Shown: one piece after another, positions 56,407 through 64,000 of the stretch | Layout: each line of letters starts with the position of its first letter | How positions within the stretch are numbered: the stretch's first letter is position 1 | Assembly: GCA_015999985.1 (NCBI GenBank) | Contig: JAECRA010000015.1 | Coordinates: 1-64,000, forward strand | DNA length: 64,000 bases | DNA from: Comamonadaceae bacterium | Lineage (GTDB): Bacteria; Pseudomonadota; Gammaproteobacteria; Burkholderiales; Burkholderiaceae_C | Reading direction: 5' to 3' | Position numbers and translations under genes: made by a program | The notes under the pieces: generated by a model | Seen by the model: only the letters and a program-made list of their open reading frames with translations | What the model was told of the DNA's origin: nothing | Database searches by the model: none

Positions 56407-57330
56407 TTGTCATCGCCTTCCATTCCACCTCCCGCACCCGACGCGTCCATTGACGGCTTCATAGACGCCCTTTGGCTGGAGGATGGGCTCTCTCCCAATA
56501 CGCTGGCCGCATATAGGCGCGATCTGACCTTGTATGGCAAGTGGCTGAGTGAAACCCACCAGTTGCGGTTGCTGCAGACGCAAGAGCACCATCTGCAGGG
56601 CTACTTTGCGGTGCGCGCGCGCGGCAAGGCCACTTCATCCAATCGTCGGCTCACGGTATTCAAGCGCTATTTCCGCTGGTTGCTGCGTGAACGCGCCATC
56701 TCAATTGATCCTACGCTGAAACTGCTCACGGCCAAACAGCCGCTTCGGGTTCCAAAAACCATGAGCGAAGCGCAGGTCGAAGCGCTGCTGAACGCGCCAG
56801 ATCCGGATACGCCCTTGGGACTGCGCGACCGTGCCATGCTGGAACTGATTTACGCCAGTGGCTTGCGAGTCAGTGAGCTGGTGACCCTCAAGACCTTCCA
56901 TGTGGGTCTGAACGAGGGCGTACTGCGTATTCTTGGTAAGGGAAACAAGGAGCGCTTGGTGCCTTTCGGAGAAATGGCAGGCGAGTGGTTGCAGAAGTAT
57001 CTTGCTGCAGGCAGGCCCGAATTGCTTGGCTCACGCCAGACCGATGCACTCTTCGTGACCAGCTCCGGACCGACGCCAGGCACCGCGATGTCGCGCGTCA
57101 TGTTTTGGGGTTTGGTAAAGCGCTATGCATTGCAGGCGGGCATAGCCGCACCCCCGTCGCCTCATACCTTGCGCCATGCCTTTGCTACGCATCTGCTCAA
57201 TCATGGCGCGGATTTGCGTGCAGTACAGATGCTGCTGGGCCATGCCGACATTTCAACCACCACGATCTATACGCATGTAGCGCGGGAACGTCTTAAAGTT
57301 CTGCATGCGCAGCATCATCCGCGAGGCTAG
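56407..57330 (+). CDS. xerD: tyrosine recombinase XerD
   Basis: A 307-residue site-specific recombinase for chromosome dimer resolution. The SAM-like N-domain is residues 12-95. All active residues are present: Arg in SGLRVSEL, Lys in GKGNKERLV, His-x-x-Arg in HTLRHAFATH, His in LLGHADI and Tyr in TTIYTHV. The start is TTG at 56407. The next gene may overlap its 3' end. Confidence 0.93.
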   Translation: MSSPSIPPPAPDASIDGFIDALWLEDGLSPNTLAAYRRDLTLYGKWLSETHQLRLLQTQEHHLQGYFAVRARGKATSSNRRLTVFKRYFRWLLRERAISIDPTLKLLTAKQPLRVPKTMSEAQVEALLNAPDPDTPLGLRDRAMLELIYASGLRVSELVTLKTFHVGLNEGVLRILGKGNKERLVPFGEMAGEWLQKYLAAGRPELLGSRQTDALFVTSSGPTPGTAMSRVMFWGLVKRYALQAGIAAPPSPHTLRHAFATHLLNHGADLRAVQMLLGHADISTTTIYTHVARERLKVLHAQHHPRG

Positions 57331-57391
57331 GGAGCCTCCTAGGCGATACTTTGAACCCTCTTGCGCCCCAGATTTTGATGCAAAGAAATTC

Positions 57392-59254
57392 GTGAGTTCG
57401 ACGCCACCACCTCAATCTTCTGTTCCTTCCAAACATCCTGCGCCACCCGCTGGCTGGGAAGCTACTTTTTCCGAGGCTGTGCGCCTGCAGAGCGAAAATC
57501 GCTGGGAGCAGGCGCTCGCGCTACTCCTGCCATTGGCTGAGCAGATACCTCAGGAAGCAGCGGTGCAGAACCTGACCGCCGTGCTCCTGGCTCAACATGG
57601 TCGTCTGGCTGAGGCTGTGGTTTTATGGCAGCGGCTTTTAGTCGCAGACCCGGGCAACGTGGCATTGGTGGCCAATCTCGGCCGCGCCTGTTGGATGCTT
57701 GAGCGTAAGCAGCAGGCGCTGGAGTACTTCACCCTCGCGGTTCAGTTGCAGCCGCAAGACCCGCTGGCATTGCTCAATATGGGCGCGATCCATCAAGGCG
57801 AAGGCCGTTTTGAGGAAGCGCTTGCCTGGTATGAGCGTGTCTTTGCGGTAGACCCTAATCATGTGCAGGCACTCTTCAACTCTGCTCAGTTGCATGCAGA
57901 TGCAGGGCGTTTCTCGCGGGCTCACGAGTTGTATAGGCGCGTCCTTGCCATTGATTCCAAGCACGTGATAGCCCAGGCGCAGCTGATATTTACCCAGCAC
58001 TATCTCGAGCATCCTTCGCCCGCTCAGCTATCTGCGTTAGCGCGGCGGCTTGGCGCACAGTGCGCGGCGCAAAGTCCTGTGTTTTCCAGTTGGCTGGTGT
58101 CCTTTGAGCCTGAGCGGCCGCTCAGGATCGGACTGCTGTCGGCCGACTTGCGTGATCACCCCGTGGGCTATTTCATCGAGGGATTGCTGGCGCACTCGGC
58201 CGGCAAGGATGTGATCTGGATCGCCTACGCCAATCATGAAAAACGCACTGCGTTGACGGAGCGCATTGCGCCCGCATTTTCTGCCTGGAACGAGGTCTTT
58301 CGCTGGTCAGATGACCAGTTGGCAGCGCGCATACGAAGCGATCGTATTGACATCCTGCTTGATCTTTCTGGCATGAGCAGCGGTCACCGACTGGCGGTGC
58401 TGGCGCGTAGACCGGCACCGGTTCAGGTGAACTGGTTGGGTTACTTTGGCACCACAGGCTTGCCTGGTGTTCAGGCAGTCATAGCCGATCCGCGCTGTGT
58501 GCCTGTTTCAGAGGAGCATTGGTTCAGTGAGCGTGTATGGCGTCTTCCTGGTACCAGGTATTGCTTTACCCCACCCAAGAACGCACCAGAAGTGGCGGAG
58601 CTACCCGCTTTGCGACAAGGCGAGATCACCTTTGGGTGCTTTCAGACGCTGGCCAAGATCAACCCCAGGGTCATTGCCACTTGGGCGCAGATTGCGCAGC
58701 GTGCGCCCCAGGCCCGCTGGCGGATTCGCTGCGGCGTGAAAAGTACCGACGAAGAGCGGCGCGCACTGGCGGAGCGACTTGTGAAAGCAGGTATCGCTGC
58801 AGACAGGTTCAGAGTGGAAGCGCCTTTGGAGCGCCAGCGCTATCTGGCCAGCTACGGTGAAATTGATGTGGCGCTAGATACTTTTCCCTATCCCGGTGGC
58901 ACGACTTCGGCCGAGGCTCTTTGGATGGGTGTGCCCACATTGACTCTTTCCACGCCAGGCATGCTGGGCCGGCAAGGGGAGCAGATCATGAGTGCTGCTG
59001 GACTGGAAGAAGATTGGGTCTGCTTCGATGAAGGCATTTATGTGGATAGGGCGGTGGCGCTTGCCCAAAGCCAGGCGTGGCCTGCCCTGGCTGATCTGCG
59101 GCGGCGACTGCGTCAGCAGGCGGCAGGTAGCGCATTGTTCGACAACGCGCGATTCTCAAGCGATTGGCACGAATTGGTCCGCAATATCTGGCGTGATGCC
59201 TGTGAGCAAGCTGCCTCCAGGTCGTCTCAGGGAATTTCAGGGCCGAAGCCATAG
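57392..59254 (+). CDS. TPR protein with O-GlcNAc transferase-like (GT41) domain
   Basis: About 620 residues from the GTG at 57392, or 649 from an ATG at 57305 inside xerD; the upstream part looks less protein-like, so the later start is preferred. About four tetratricopeptide repeats (residues 60-215 of the long form) lead to a two-lobe SPINDLY/OGT-like catalytic region with GYFGTTGLPGVQAVIADP, FGCFQTLAKINP and FPYPGGTTSAEALWMGVP. It may glycosylate proteins such as flagellin or adhesins. Its 3' end overlaps the convergent regulator gene by 28 bp. Confidence 0.88.
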   Translation: MSSTPPPQSSVPSKHPAPPAGWEATFSEAVRLQSENRWEQALALLLPLAEQIPQEAAVQNLTAVLLAQHGRLAEAVVLWQRLLVADPGNVALVANLGRACWMLERKQQALEYFTLAVQLQPQDPLALLNMGAIHQGEGRFEEALAWYERVFAVDPNHVQALFNSAQLHADAGRFSRAHELYRRVLAIDSKHVIAQAQLIFTQHYLEHPSPAQLSALARRLGAQCAAQSPVFSSWLVSFEPERPLRIGLLSADLRDHPVGYFIEGLLAHSAGKDVIWIAYANHEKRTALTERIAPAFSAWNEVFRWSDDQLAARIRSDRIDILLDLSGMSSGHRLAVLARRPAPVQVNWLGYFGTTGLPGVQAVIADPRCVPVSEEHWFSERVWRLPGTRYCFTPPKNAPEVAELPALRQGEITFGCFQTLAKINPRVIATWAQIAQRAPQARWRIRCGVKSTDEERRALAERLVKAGIAADRFRVEAPLERQRYLASYGEIDVALDTFPYPGGTTSAEALWMGVPTLTLSTPGMLGRQGEQIMSAAGLEEDWVCFDEGIYVDRAVALAQSQAWPALADLRRRLRQQAAGSALFDNARFSSDWHELVRNIWRDACEQAASRSSQGISGPKP

Positions 59255-60648
59255 GGCGTAAAGCGACTCGTGTTTTCATCTACATCGAGCGCTCGGCCAA
59301 TGAAGGGGAAGGCGCGCTGAGGGCAGGCTTCGCGTTCACATACCTTGCAGCCCATCCCGATGGGGGTTGCGGCATCTGCGGCGTTCAAGTCCAGGCCACT
59401 GGCGTAGACCAGCCGTTGAGAGTGGCGCACGTCGCAACCCAGGCCTATGGAAAACACCTTGCCAGGTACGCCCCAGCCGCGCGCTCCACTGGAGACGGTG
59501 CGCGCAATCCACATGTAGGTTCGGCCGTCCGGCATGCGTGCGAGCTGCGGCAAGATGCGGCCGGGCTGGCCAAACGCTTCGTACACATTCCAAAGCGGAC
59601 ATGTGCCACCTGTCCGGCTGAAGTGAAAATGCGTGGCGGACTGGCGCTTGCTGATATTGCCTGCCCGGTCTACCCGCACGAAGAAGAAGGGTACGCCTGG
59701 CGAACCCGGGCGCTGGAGGGTGGAAAGGCGGTGGCAAATTGTCTCGAAACCCACACCAAATCTCTGGCTCAAGCGGTCAATGTCGTGGCGTAGCGTGTCT
59801 GCCGCTTGTAGAAACTCCCCATACGGCAGGAGCAGGGCTCCTGCGAAGTAATTGGCCAAGCCCACCCGTGCCAGGCGGTGCGCGTCGCCATCTTGCGTAA
59901 AAGGTGGGACATTGATCATGGAATCTATGGCGTCGCTGTGCTCCAGCAGGGCCAGCTGCGTGGCAAGCTGAAACGCCAGCTGTCCCGGTGCCAGGGTGTC
60001 AGAGACCAACACCGTGCGCCCGGTTCCGTCATAGCTGCGCTTGCCGGCGCTTGCATCCTGCGTGTAGAGCACGCGTACTCCGTGATTTTTTTGCAGCCGC
60101 CGAGTCAGCCAGTCGGCCAGATGAGTGCCGCGCGCCTGTGCCTCTGCGGACAAGGCTTCTGCCGCGCGGTCTAGCGTATCAAAGTGGTTCTGGTGCGAAA
60201 AGAAAAAGTCTCGCACCGCCTCAAACGCCATGGCACGGGGCAGGGCAGTGTCAGAGCGTTCGTCTCCTAATCGCAGCGAGACTGATTCGGCGCGGTCCAG
60301 CGCTTCAACGTTGCGCCTGTGGAGCGCCACCACCGCGCGAGCCAGCGCAGGCATTTGCGATGCCACTTCCTTCAGCTCCGGCAGCGTGATGGGCTGTGGT
60401 GCATCAGCAAGTGCCTCTTGCAGGGCTGCCACCATGCGCGCTTCTTCGTCCTCAGAAAACTGCTGTACATCGACCCCCAGCACCTGGCTGATCTTGAGCA
60501 AGACACCTACCGTCAAAGGTCGCTGGTTCTGTTCCAGTTGGTTCAGATAGCTGGGAGAAATGCCCAAAGTCTGCGCCATGAGGATTTGGCTCATGCCGCG
60601 CTCTGCCCTTAACCGCCGCAGCTTGACGCCCATGAAGGTTTTTTTCAT
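59227..60648 (-). CDS. XRE/IrrE-type short-chain fatty acyl regulator (ScfR/RamB type)
   Basis: A 473-residue regulator: an XRE helix-turn-helix (about 8-65), an IrrE/Zn-peptidase-like middle, and a C-terminal DUF2083 region with Cys clusters (SIGLGCDVRHSQ, GMGCKVCEREACPQRAFP). This architecture is that of ScfR, PrpR-like and RamB regulators that sense acyl-CoA and control propionate, acetate and glyoxylate genes. It is divergent from thioesterase-prpC-acnD. Confidence 0.9.
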   Translation of the reverse strand: MKKTFMGVKLRRLRAERGMSQILMAQTLGISPSYLNQLEQNQRPLTVGVLLKISQVLGVDVQQFSEDEEARMVAALQEALADAPQPITLPELKEVASQMPALARAVVALHRRNVEALDRAESVSLRLGDERSDTALPRAMAFEAVRDFFFSHQNHFDTLDRAAEALSAEAQARGTHLADWLTRRLQKNHGVRVLYTQDASAGKRSYDGTGRTVLVSDTLAPGQLAFQLATQLALLEHSDAIDSMINVPPFTQDGDAHRLARVGLANYFAGALLLPYGEFLQAADTLRHDIDRLSQRFGVGFETICHRLSTLQRPGSPGVPFFFVRVDRAGNISKRQSATHFHFSRTGGTCPLWNVYEAFGQPGRILPQLARMPDGRTYMWIARTVSSGARGWGVPGKVFSIGLGCDVRHSQRLVYASGLDLNAADAATPIGMGCKVCEREACPQRAFPFIGRALDVDENTSRFTPYGFGPEIP

Positions 60649-60723
60649 GGCTTTACGTGCCGTGTCTGGGCTGGTGGCAACTCAAGCGATGTGCCGTTCG
60701 TATGGATGTCTGGGAATTCACAA

Positions 60724-60809
60724 AATTCGCAGTTTCGCAGAAATTCATTCACTTTCATTCGCACTTTTAGCTCTTTATGGGTAGGCGTATTTTGCGTAAA
60801 TTGCGAATT
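60724..60809. promoter_or_regulatory. repeated TTCGCA sites in the methylcitrate promoter
   Basis: TTCGCA occurs at 60726-60731, 60734-60739 and 60758-60763, and its complement TGCGAA at 60802-60807. The left block AATTCGCAGTTTCGCAGAAA is close to the reverse complement of the right block 60790-60809, which ends at the thioesterase ATG. RamB-type regulators bind TTTGC-type motifs, so these are probable operators of the divergent regulator. Confidence 0.6.
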
Positions 60810-61208
60810 ATGACAAGCCCCCAAGGAACTACCGAGCTGCAAGAACTGGTTTTGCCTGCGATGGCAAACCATCACGGCACCCTGTTCGCAGGGCAAGGCC
60901 TGCAGTTGATGGCGAAAGCCGCCTTCCTGGCTGCACGCAGCCTGGCCCACCGGGAGGTGGTGATGGCTGGCGTGACCGGGGTCGAATTCACCGCCCCCAT
61001 CCCTGTGGGCTATACGTTGAGCTTGCGCGCGTGGGTGAGCCGGGTGGGTTGTAGCTCCATGACGGTGTGCGTCAGTGGCCATACAGAAGCACCTGCGGCT
61101 CCGCTTGAAGAGGCGCTGAAGGGGGTGTTTGAAATGGTGGCGGTCGACGGCAGAGGCCGTCCGGCGCCCATTGAATCCAACTATATGAAACAGGAGTTCC
61201 GATCATGA
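60810..61208 (+). CDS. hotdog-fold acyl-CoA thioesterase
   Basis: A 132-residue single hotdog domain. [20 protein letters not shown] is the helix that carries the acyl-CoA site in the YciA/ACOT-like group. It would free CoA from short acyl-CoAs such as propionyl- or methylcitryl-CoA. Its stop overlaps the prpC ATG (ATGA), which shows coupling. The ATG at 60810 follows directly on the repeat block, so the leader is very short. Confidence 0.85.
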   Translation: MTSPQGTTELQELVLPAMANHHGTLFAGQGLQLMAKAAFLAARSLAHREVVMAGVTGVEFTAPIPVGYTLSLRAWVSRVGCSSMTVCVSGHTEAPAAPLEEALKGVFEMVAVDGRGRPAPIESNYMKQEFRS

Positions 61209-62374
61209 GTGCCATCACTGCCGAAACCGTCGTGACAGCGACTTTCAAGCCCAAGAAGTCAGTCGCCCTTTCCGGGGTGACCGCCGGCAATACCGCGCTC
61301 TGTACTGTGGGGCGCAGTGGTAACGATCTCCACTACCGTGGCTATGACATTCTGGACGTCGCGCAAGTCTGTGAATTCGAGGAGATCGCCCATCTTCTGG
61401 TGCACGGCAAACTGCCCACGCGGGCGGAGTTGGCCGCCTACAAAGCCAAGCTGAAAGCCATGCGAGGCTTGCCGGTCAACGTGAAGCAGGCGTTGGAGGC
61501 TGTACCCGCCGGAGCTCATCCCATGGATGTCATGCGCACCGGCGTGTCCACGCTGGGCTGTGTGTTGCCTGAGAAAGATGACCACAACACACCAGGTGCT
61601 CGCGACATCGCTGACCGCCTGATGGCCAGCCTGGGCTCCATGTTGCTCTACTGGTATCACTGGAGCACCAATGGCAAGCGCATTGAAGTGGAAACAGAAG
61701 ATGACTCGATTGGCGGCCACTTTCTTCACTTGCTGCACGGGCAGGCTCCGAGCGACGAGTGGGTGCGTGCCATGCACACCTCACTCAATCTCTATGCTGA
61801 ACATGAATTCAATGCATCTACCTTCGCTGCACGTGTGATTGCTGGCACCGGTAGCGACATGTATTCCTGCGTTGCCGGCGCTATTGGCGCGTTGCGCGGG
61901 CCCAAGCACGGGGGTGCCAACGAGGTCGCCTTTGAGGTGCAAAAGCGCTACGACAGCCCCAACGATGCCGAGGCCGATATCCGCCGCCGTGTGGACGCCA
62001 AGGAAGTGGTCATCGGTTTCGGCCACCCTGTCTACACCATCAGTGATCCGCGCAACGTAGTCATCAAGGAGGTGGCCAGGCGGCTGTCTGAAGACGGCGG
62101 CTCCACCAAGATGTTTGACATTGCCGAGCGTCTTGAAACCGTCATGTGGGAGGTTAAGAAGATGTTCCCCAATCTCGACTGGTTCAGCGCTGTGAGCTAT
62201 CACATGATGGGCGTTCCGACGGCCATGTTCACTCCGCTTTTCGTCATTGCACGCACTAGCGGATGGGCTGCTCATGTGATTGAGCAGCGTGTGGACAACA
62301 AGATCATCCGTCCAAGCGCTAATTACACAGGTCCTGATGATCTTAAGTTTGTGCCGATTGAAGCACGCGGCTGA
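61205..62374 (+). CDS. prpC: 2-methylcitrate synthase
   Basis: A 389-residue citrate-synthase-family enzyme joining propionyl-CoA and oxaloacetate. Catalytic segments are [23 protein letters not shown] and [14 protein letters not shown]. Its length and the acnD neighbour point to methylcitrate rather than citrate synthesis. Confidence 0.95.
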   Translation: MSAITAETVVTATFKPKKSVALSGVTAGNTALCTVGRSGNDLHYRGYDILDVAQVCEFEEIAHLLVHGKLPTRAELAAYKAKLKAMRGLPVNVKQALEAVPAGAHPMDVMRTGVSTLGCVLPEKDDHNTPGARDIADRLMASLGSMLLYWYHWSTNGKRIEVETEDDSIGGHFLHLLHGQAPSDEWVRAMHTSLNLYAEHEFNASTFAARVIAGTGSDMYSCVAGAIGALRGPKHGGANEVAFEVQKRYDSPNDAEADIRRRVDAKEVVIGFGHPVYTISDPRNVVIKEVARRLSEDGGSTKMFDIAERLETVMWEVKKMFPNLDWFSAVSYHMMGVPTAMFTPLFVIARTSGWAAHVIEQRVDNKIIRPSANYTGPDDLKFVPIEARG

Positions 62375-62399
62375 AGCCGAGAAAATTTCCCGACTGACG

Positions 62400-64000
62400 A
62401 TGAACACCGACCACAGAAAAATACTCCCAGGGACGTCGCTTCAATATTTCGACGCCCGCGCCGCAGTTGATGAGATCCAAGGCGGTGCGTGGGAAACCTT
62501 GTCCTACACCGCGCGAGTCCACGCGGAAAATCTCGTCCGTCGTGCGGACCCAAAACGGCTGTCTGCCTACCTGGGCCAAATCATAGGGCGCAAGCGCGAC
62601 ATTGACTTTCCCTGGTTTCCGGTGCGGGTCGTGTGCCACGACATTCTGGGTCAGACGGCGCTGGTGGACCTGGCGGGCCTTCGTGACGCGATTGCCAAGG
62701 AGGGAGGAGACCCGGCAGCGGTGAACCCGGTGGTGCCTGTGCAACTCATCGTCGATCACTCCCTGGCCGTCGAGTGTGGCGGTTTCGATCCCAACGCCTT
62801 CGAGAAAAACCGAGCTATTGAAGACCGGCGCAATGAAGACCGGTTTCACTTCATCGAGTGGACGAAAAAAGCCTTTGCGAATGTCGATGTCATCCCGGCT
62901 GGCAATGGCATCATGCACCAGATCAACCTGGAAAAGATGTCGCCCGTGATCTACGTGCAAAAGGACAAGGACGGTGGCGTGGCCTTTCCCGACACTTGCG
63001 TAGGAACTGACAGCCACACGCCGCACGTCGACGCTTTGGGCGTCATTGCCGTGGGGGTAGGGGGCTTGGAGGCCGAGAACGTCATGCTGGGCAGAGCTTC
63101 CTGGATGCGCCTTCCGGAGATCGTGGGGGTGGAGCTCACAGGGCATCGTCAGCCCGGAATTACGGCCACTGACATCGTGCTCGCATTGACCGAATTCCTG
63201 CGCAAGGAAAAGGTGGTGGGTGCCTATCTGGAGTTCTTTGGCGATGGTGCGCGCACGCTGACCATTGGCGACCGCGCCACTATCTCCAATATGTGCCCCG
63301 AATACGGGGCGACGGCTGCGCTTTTCTTCATAGACCAGCAGACCCTGGATTACCTGAGGTTGACGGGGCGTGAAGAAACACAGGTCCGGTTGGTGGAGAC
63401 CTACGCCACGCACGCAGGCTTCTGGGCAGATTCTCTGCGCGGCGCGCAGTATGAACGCGTCCTGAAGTTTGATCTGTCCACAGTGGTTCGCAATATGGCG
63501 GGCCCCTCCAACCCTCACCGGCGCCTGCCTACCTCACAACTGGCCGAACGCGGAATTGCGGTGGACCTTGCCAAGGCGAGGGCAGAGGAGGCGCAAGGCC
63601 TCATGCCCGATGGTGCCGTCATCATTGCGGCCATTACCAGTTGCACCAACACCAGCAATCCGCGCAACGTGATCTCAGCCGCTCTGTTGGCCCGCAACGC
63701 CAATCGCTTGGGCTTGGTGCGCAAGCCTTGGGTCAAGACTTCGCTCGCGCCGGGCTCGAAGGCGGTGGAGCTGTACTTGAAGGAAGCCGGCCTGCTGACA
63801 GAGCTGGAAGCGCTAGGCTTTGGTATCGTGGCCTTCGCGTGCACCACCTGCAATGGCATGAGTGGCGCCCTCGACCCCAAGATTCAGCAGGAGATCATTG
63901 ACCGCGACCTCTACGCCACGGCCGTACTCTCGGGCAATAGAAACTTTGACGGCCGCATCCATCCCTACGCCAAGCAGGCGTTCCTGGCGTCGCCTCCGCT
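62400..64000 (+). CDS. acnD: Fe/S-dependent 2-methylcitrate dehydratase AcnD, truncated by window edge
   Basis: The frame runs open from ATG at 62400 to the window end (at least 533 residues of about 860). It is an aconitase-family enzyme: GIMHQINLEK, the cluster-ligand region ITSCTNTSNPRN and FACTTCNGMSGA. AcnD with PrpF converts 2-methylcitrate to cis-2-methylaconitate. The start lies 25 bp after prpC. The antisense frame at 62343-63518 is a shadow of this gene. Confidence 0.93.
   Translation, partial: MNTDHRKILPGTSLQYFDARAAVDEIQGGAWETLSYTARVHAENLVRRADPKRLSAYLGQIIGRKRDIDFPWFPVRVVCHDILGQTALVDLAGLRDAIAKEGGDPAAVNPVVPVQLIVDHSLAVECGGFDPNAFEKNRAIEDRRNEDRFHFIEWTKKAFANVDVIPAGNGIMHQINLEKMSPVIYVQKDKDGGVAFPDTCVGTDSHTPHVDALGVIAVGVGGLEAENVMLGRASWMRLPEIVGVELTGHRQPGITATDIVLALTEFLRKEKVVGAYLEFFGDGARTLTIGDRATISNMCPEYGATAALFFIDQQTLDYLRLTGREETQVRLVETYATHAGFWADSLRGAQYERVLKFDLSTVVRNMAGPSNPHRRLPTSQLAERGIAVDLAKARAEEAQGLMPDGAVIIAAITSCTNTSNPRNVISAALLARNANRLGLVRKPWVKTSLAPGSKAVELYLKEAGLLTELEALGFGIVAFACTTCNGMSGALDPKIQQEIIDRDLYATAVLSGNRNFDGRIHPYAKQAFLASPP

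Noticed and set aside
62343-63518. 391-residue minus-strand ORF
   Set aside because: Lies antisense to acnD, whose frame has clear aconitase motifs; the minus frame shows no recognisable domain and is rich in His, Gln and Arg as shadow frames are in high-GC DNA.
1-64000. CRISPR array, rRNA, prophage or complete insertion sequence
   Set aside because: No regularly spaced repeats, rRNA-like stretches, phage structural genes or transposase frames were found on reading.

Overview
The window reads as a chromosomal segment of a Comamonadaceae-type betaproteobacterium (Burkholderiales). The reasons are high GC with dense short-gap operons, two Bug-type (tripartite tricarboxylate transporter) binding proteins, an IPTL-CTERM protein, an ScfR-type regulator next to prpC and acnD, a full galactarate/glucarate set, and a MutL of the endonuclease type. 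No rRNA, tRNA, CRISPR array, intact insertion sequence or prophage was seen. The genus cannot be fixed from the sequence alone.

Layout: 0.1-4.5 kb is a minus-strand unit mutS, anbu (ancestral beta-subunit proteasome-like peptidase), alpha/beta hydrolase. 4.8-6.9 kb is a large, AT-richer DUF1566/IPTL-CTERM surface protein. 7.1-11.9 kb is a sulfide/persulfide regulon: a BigR/SqrR-type ArsR repressor, two YeeE/YedE proteins and a SulP transporter on plus; a persulfide-dioxygenase-like MBL protein, a YgaP-type membrane protein and an OsmC protein on minus; a 14-bp inverted repeat lies in the divergent promoter. 12.1-21.7 kb is the most interesting block: a divergent MocR regulator and a plus-strand operon of class II (degradative) HMG-CoA reductase, a complete Liv-type ABC importer, a family III CoA-transferase and an enoyl-CoA hydratase, with no HMG-CoA lyase. 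21.8-23.5 kb is a GlxA-type regulator and a cysteine hydrolase, flanked by two related 85-bp direct repeats. 23.7-27.8 kb is a LysR regulator, an AAHS-like MFS transporter and a type-B carboxylesterase. 27.9-31.6 kb is a bacterial NHEJ operon (DUF3606 protein, Ku, LigD), followed by a small membrane protein behind a LexA-like box. 32.2-39.6 kb is a hexarate catabolic locus: a Bug protein, GarD and a second glucarate-dehydratase-family enzyme on minus; a FadR-type GntR regulator, KdgD and GudD on plus.

39.9-64 kb is mostly housekeeping: PEP carboxylase, acid phosphatase, a FUSC membrane protein, miaA, mutL, a DedA protein, a frameshifted cupin pseudogene, amidase, tsaE, queG, an AEC transporter, an orphan Bug protein, xerD, a TPR/O-GlcNAc-transferase-like protein, and at the right edge a propionate (methylcitrate) locus: ScfR-type regulator, acyl-CoA thioesterase, prpC and acnD, the last cut by the window end.

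Working together: the hexarate block should turn galactarate and glucarate into 2,5-dioxopentanoate, the methylcitrate block handles propionyl-CoA, and the HMGR block probably feeds mevalonate or related branched C5-C6 acids into CoA thioesters. The plus and minus halves of the sulfide regulon would detoxify persulfide and move sulfur oxyanions.
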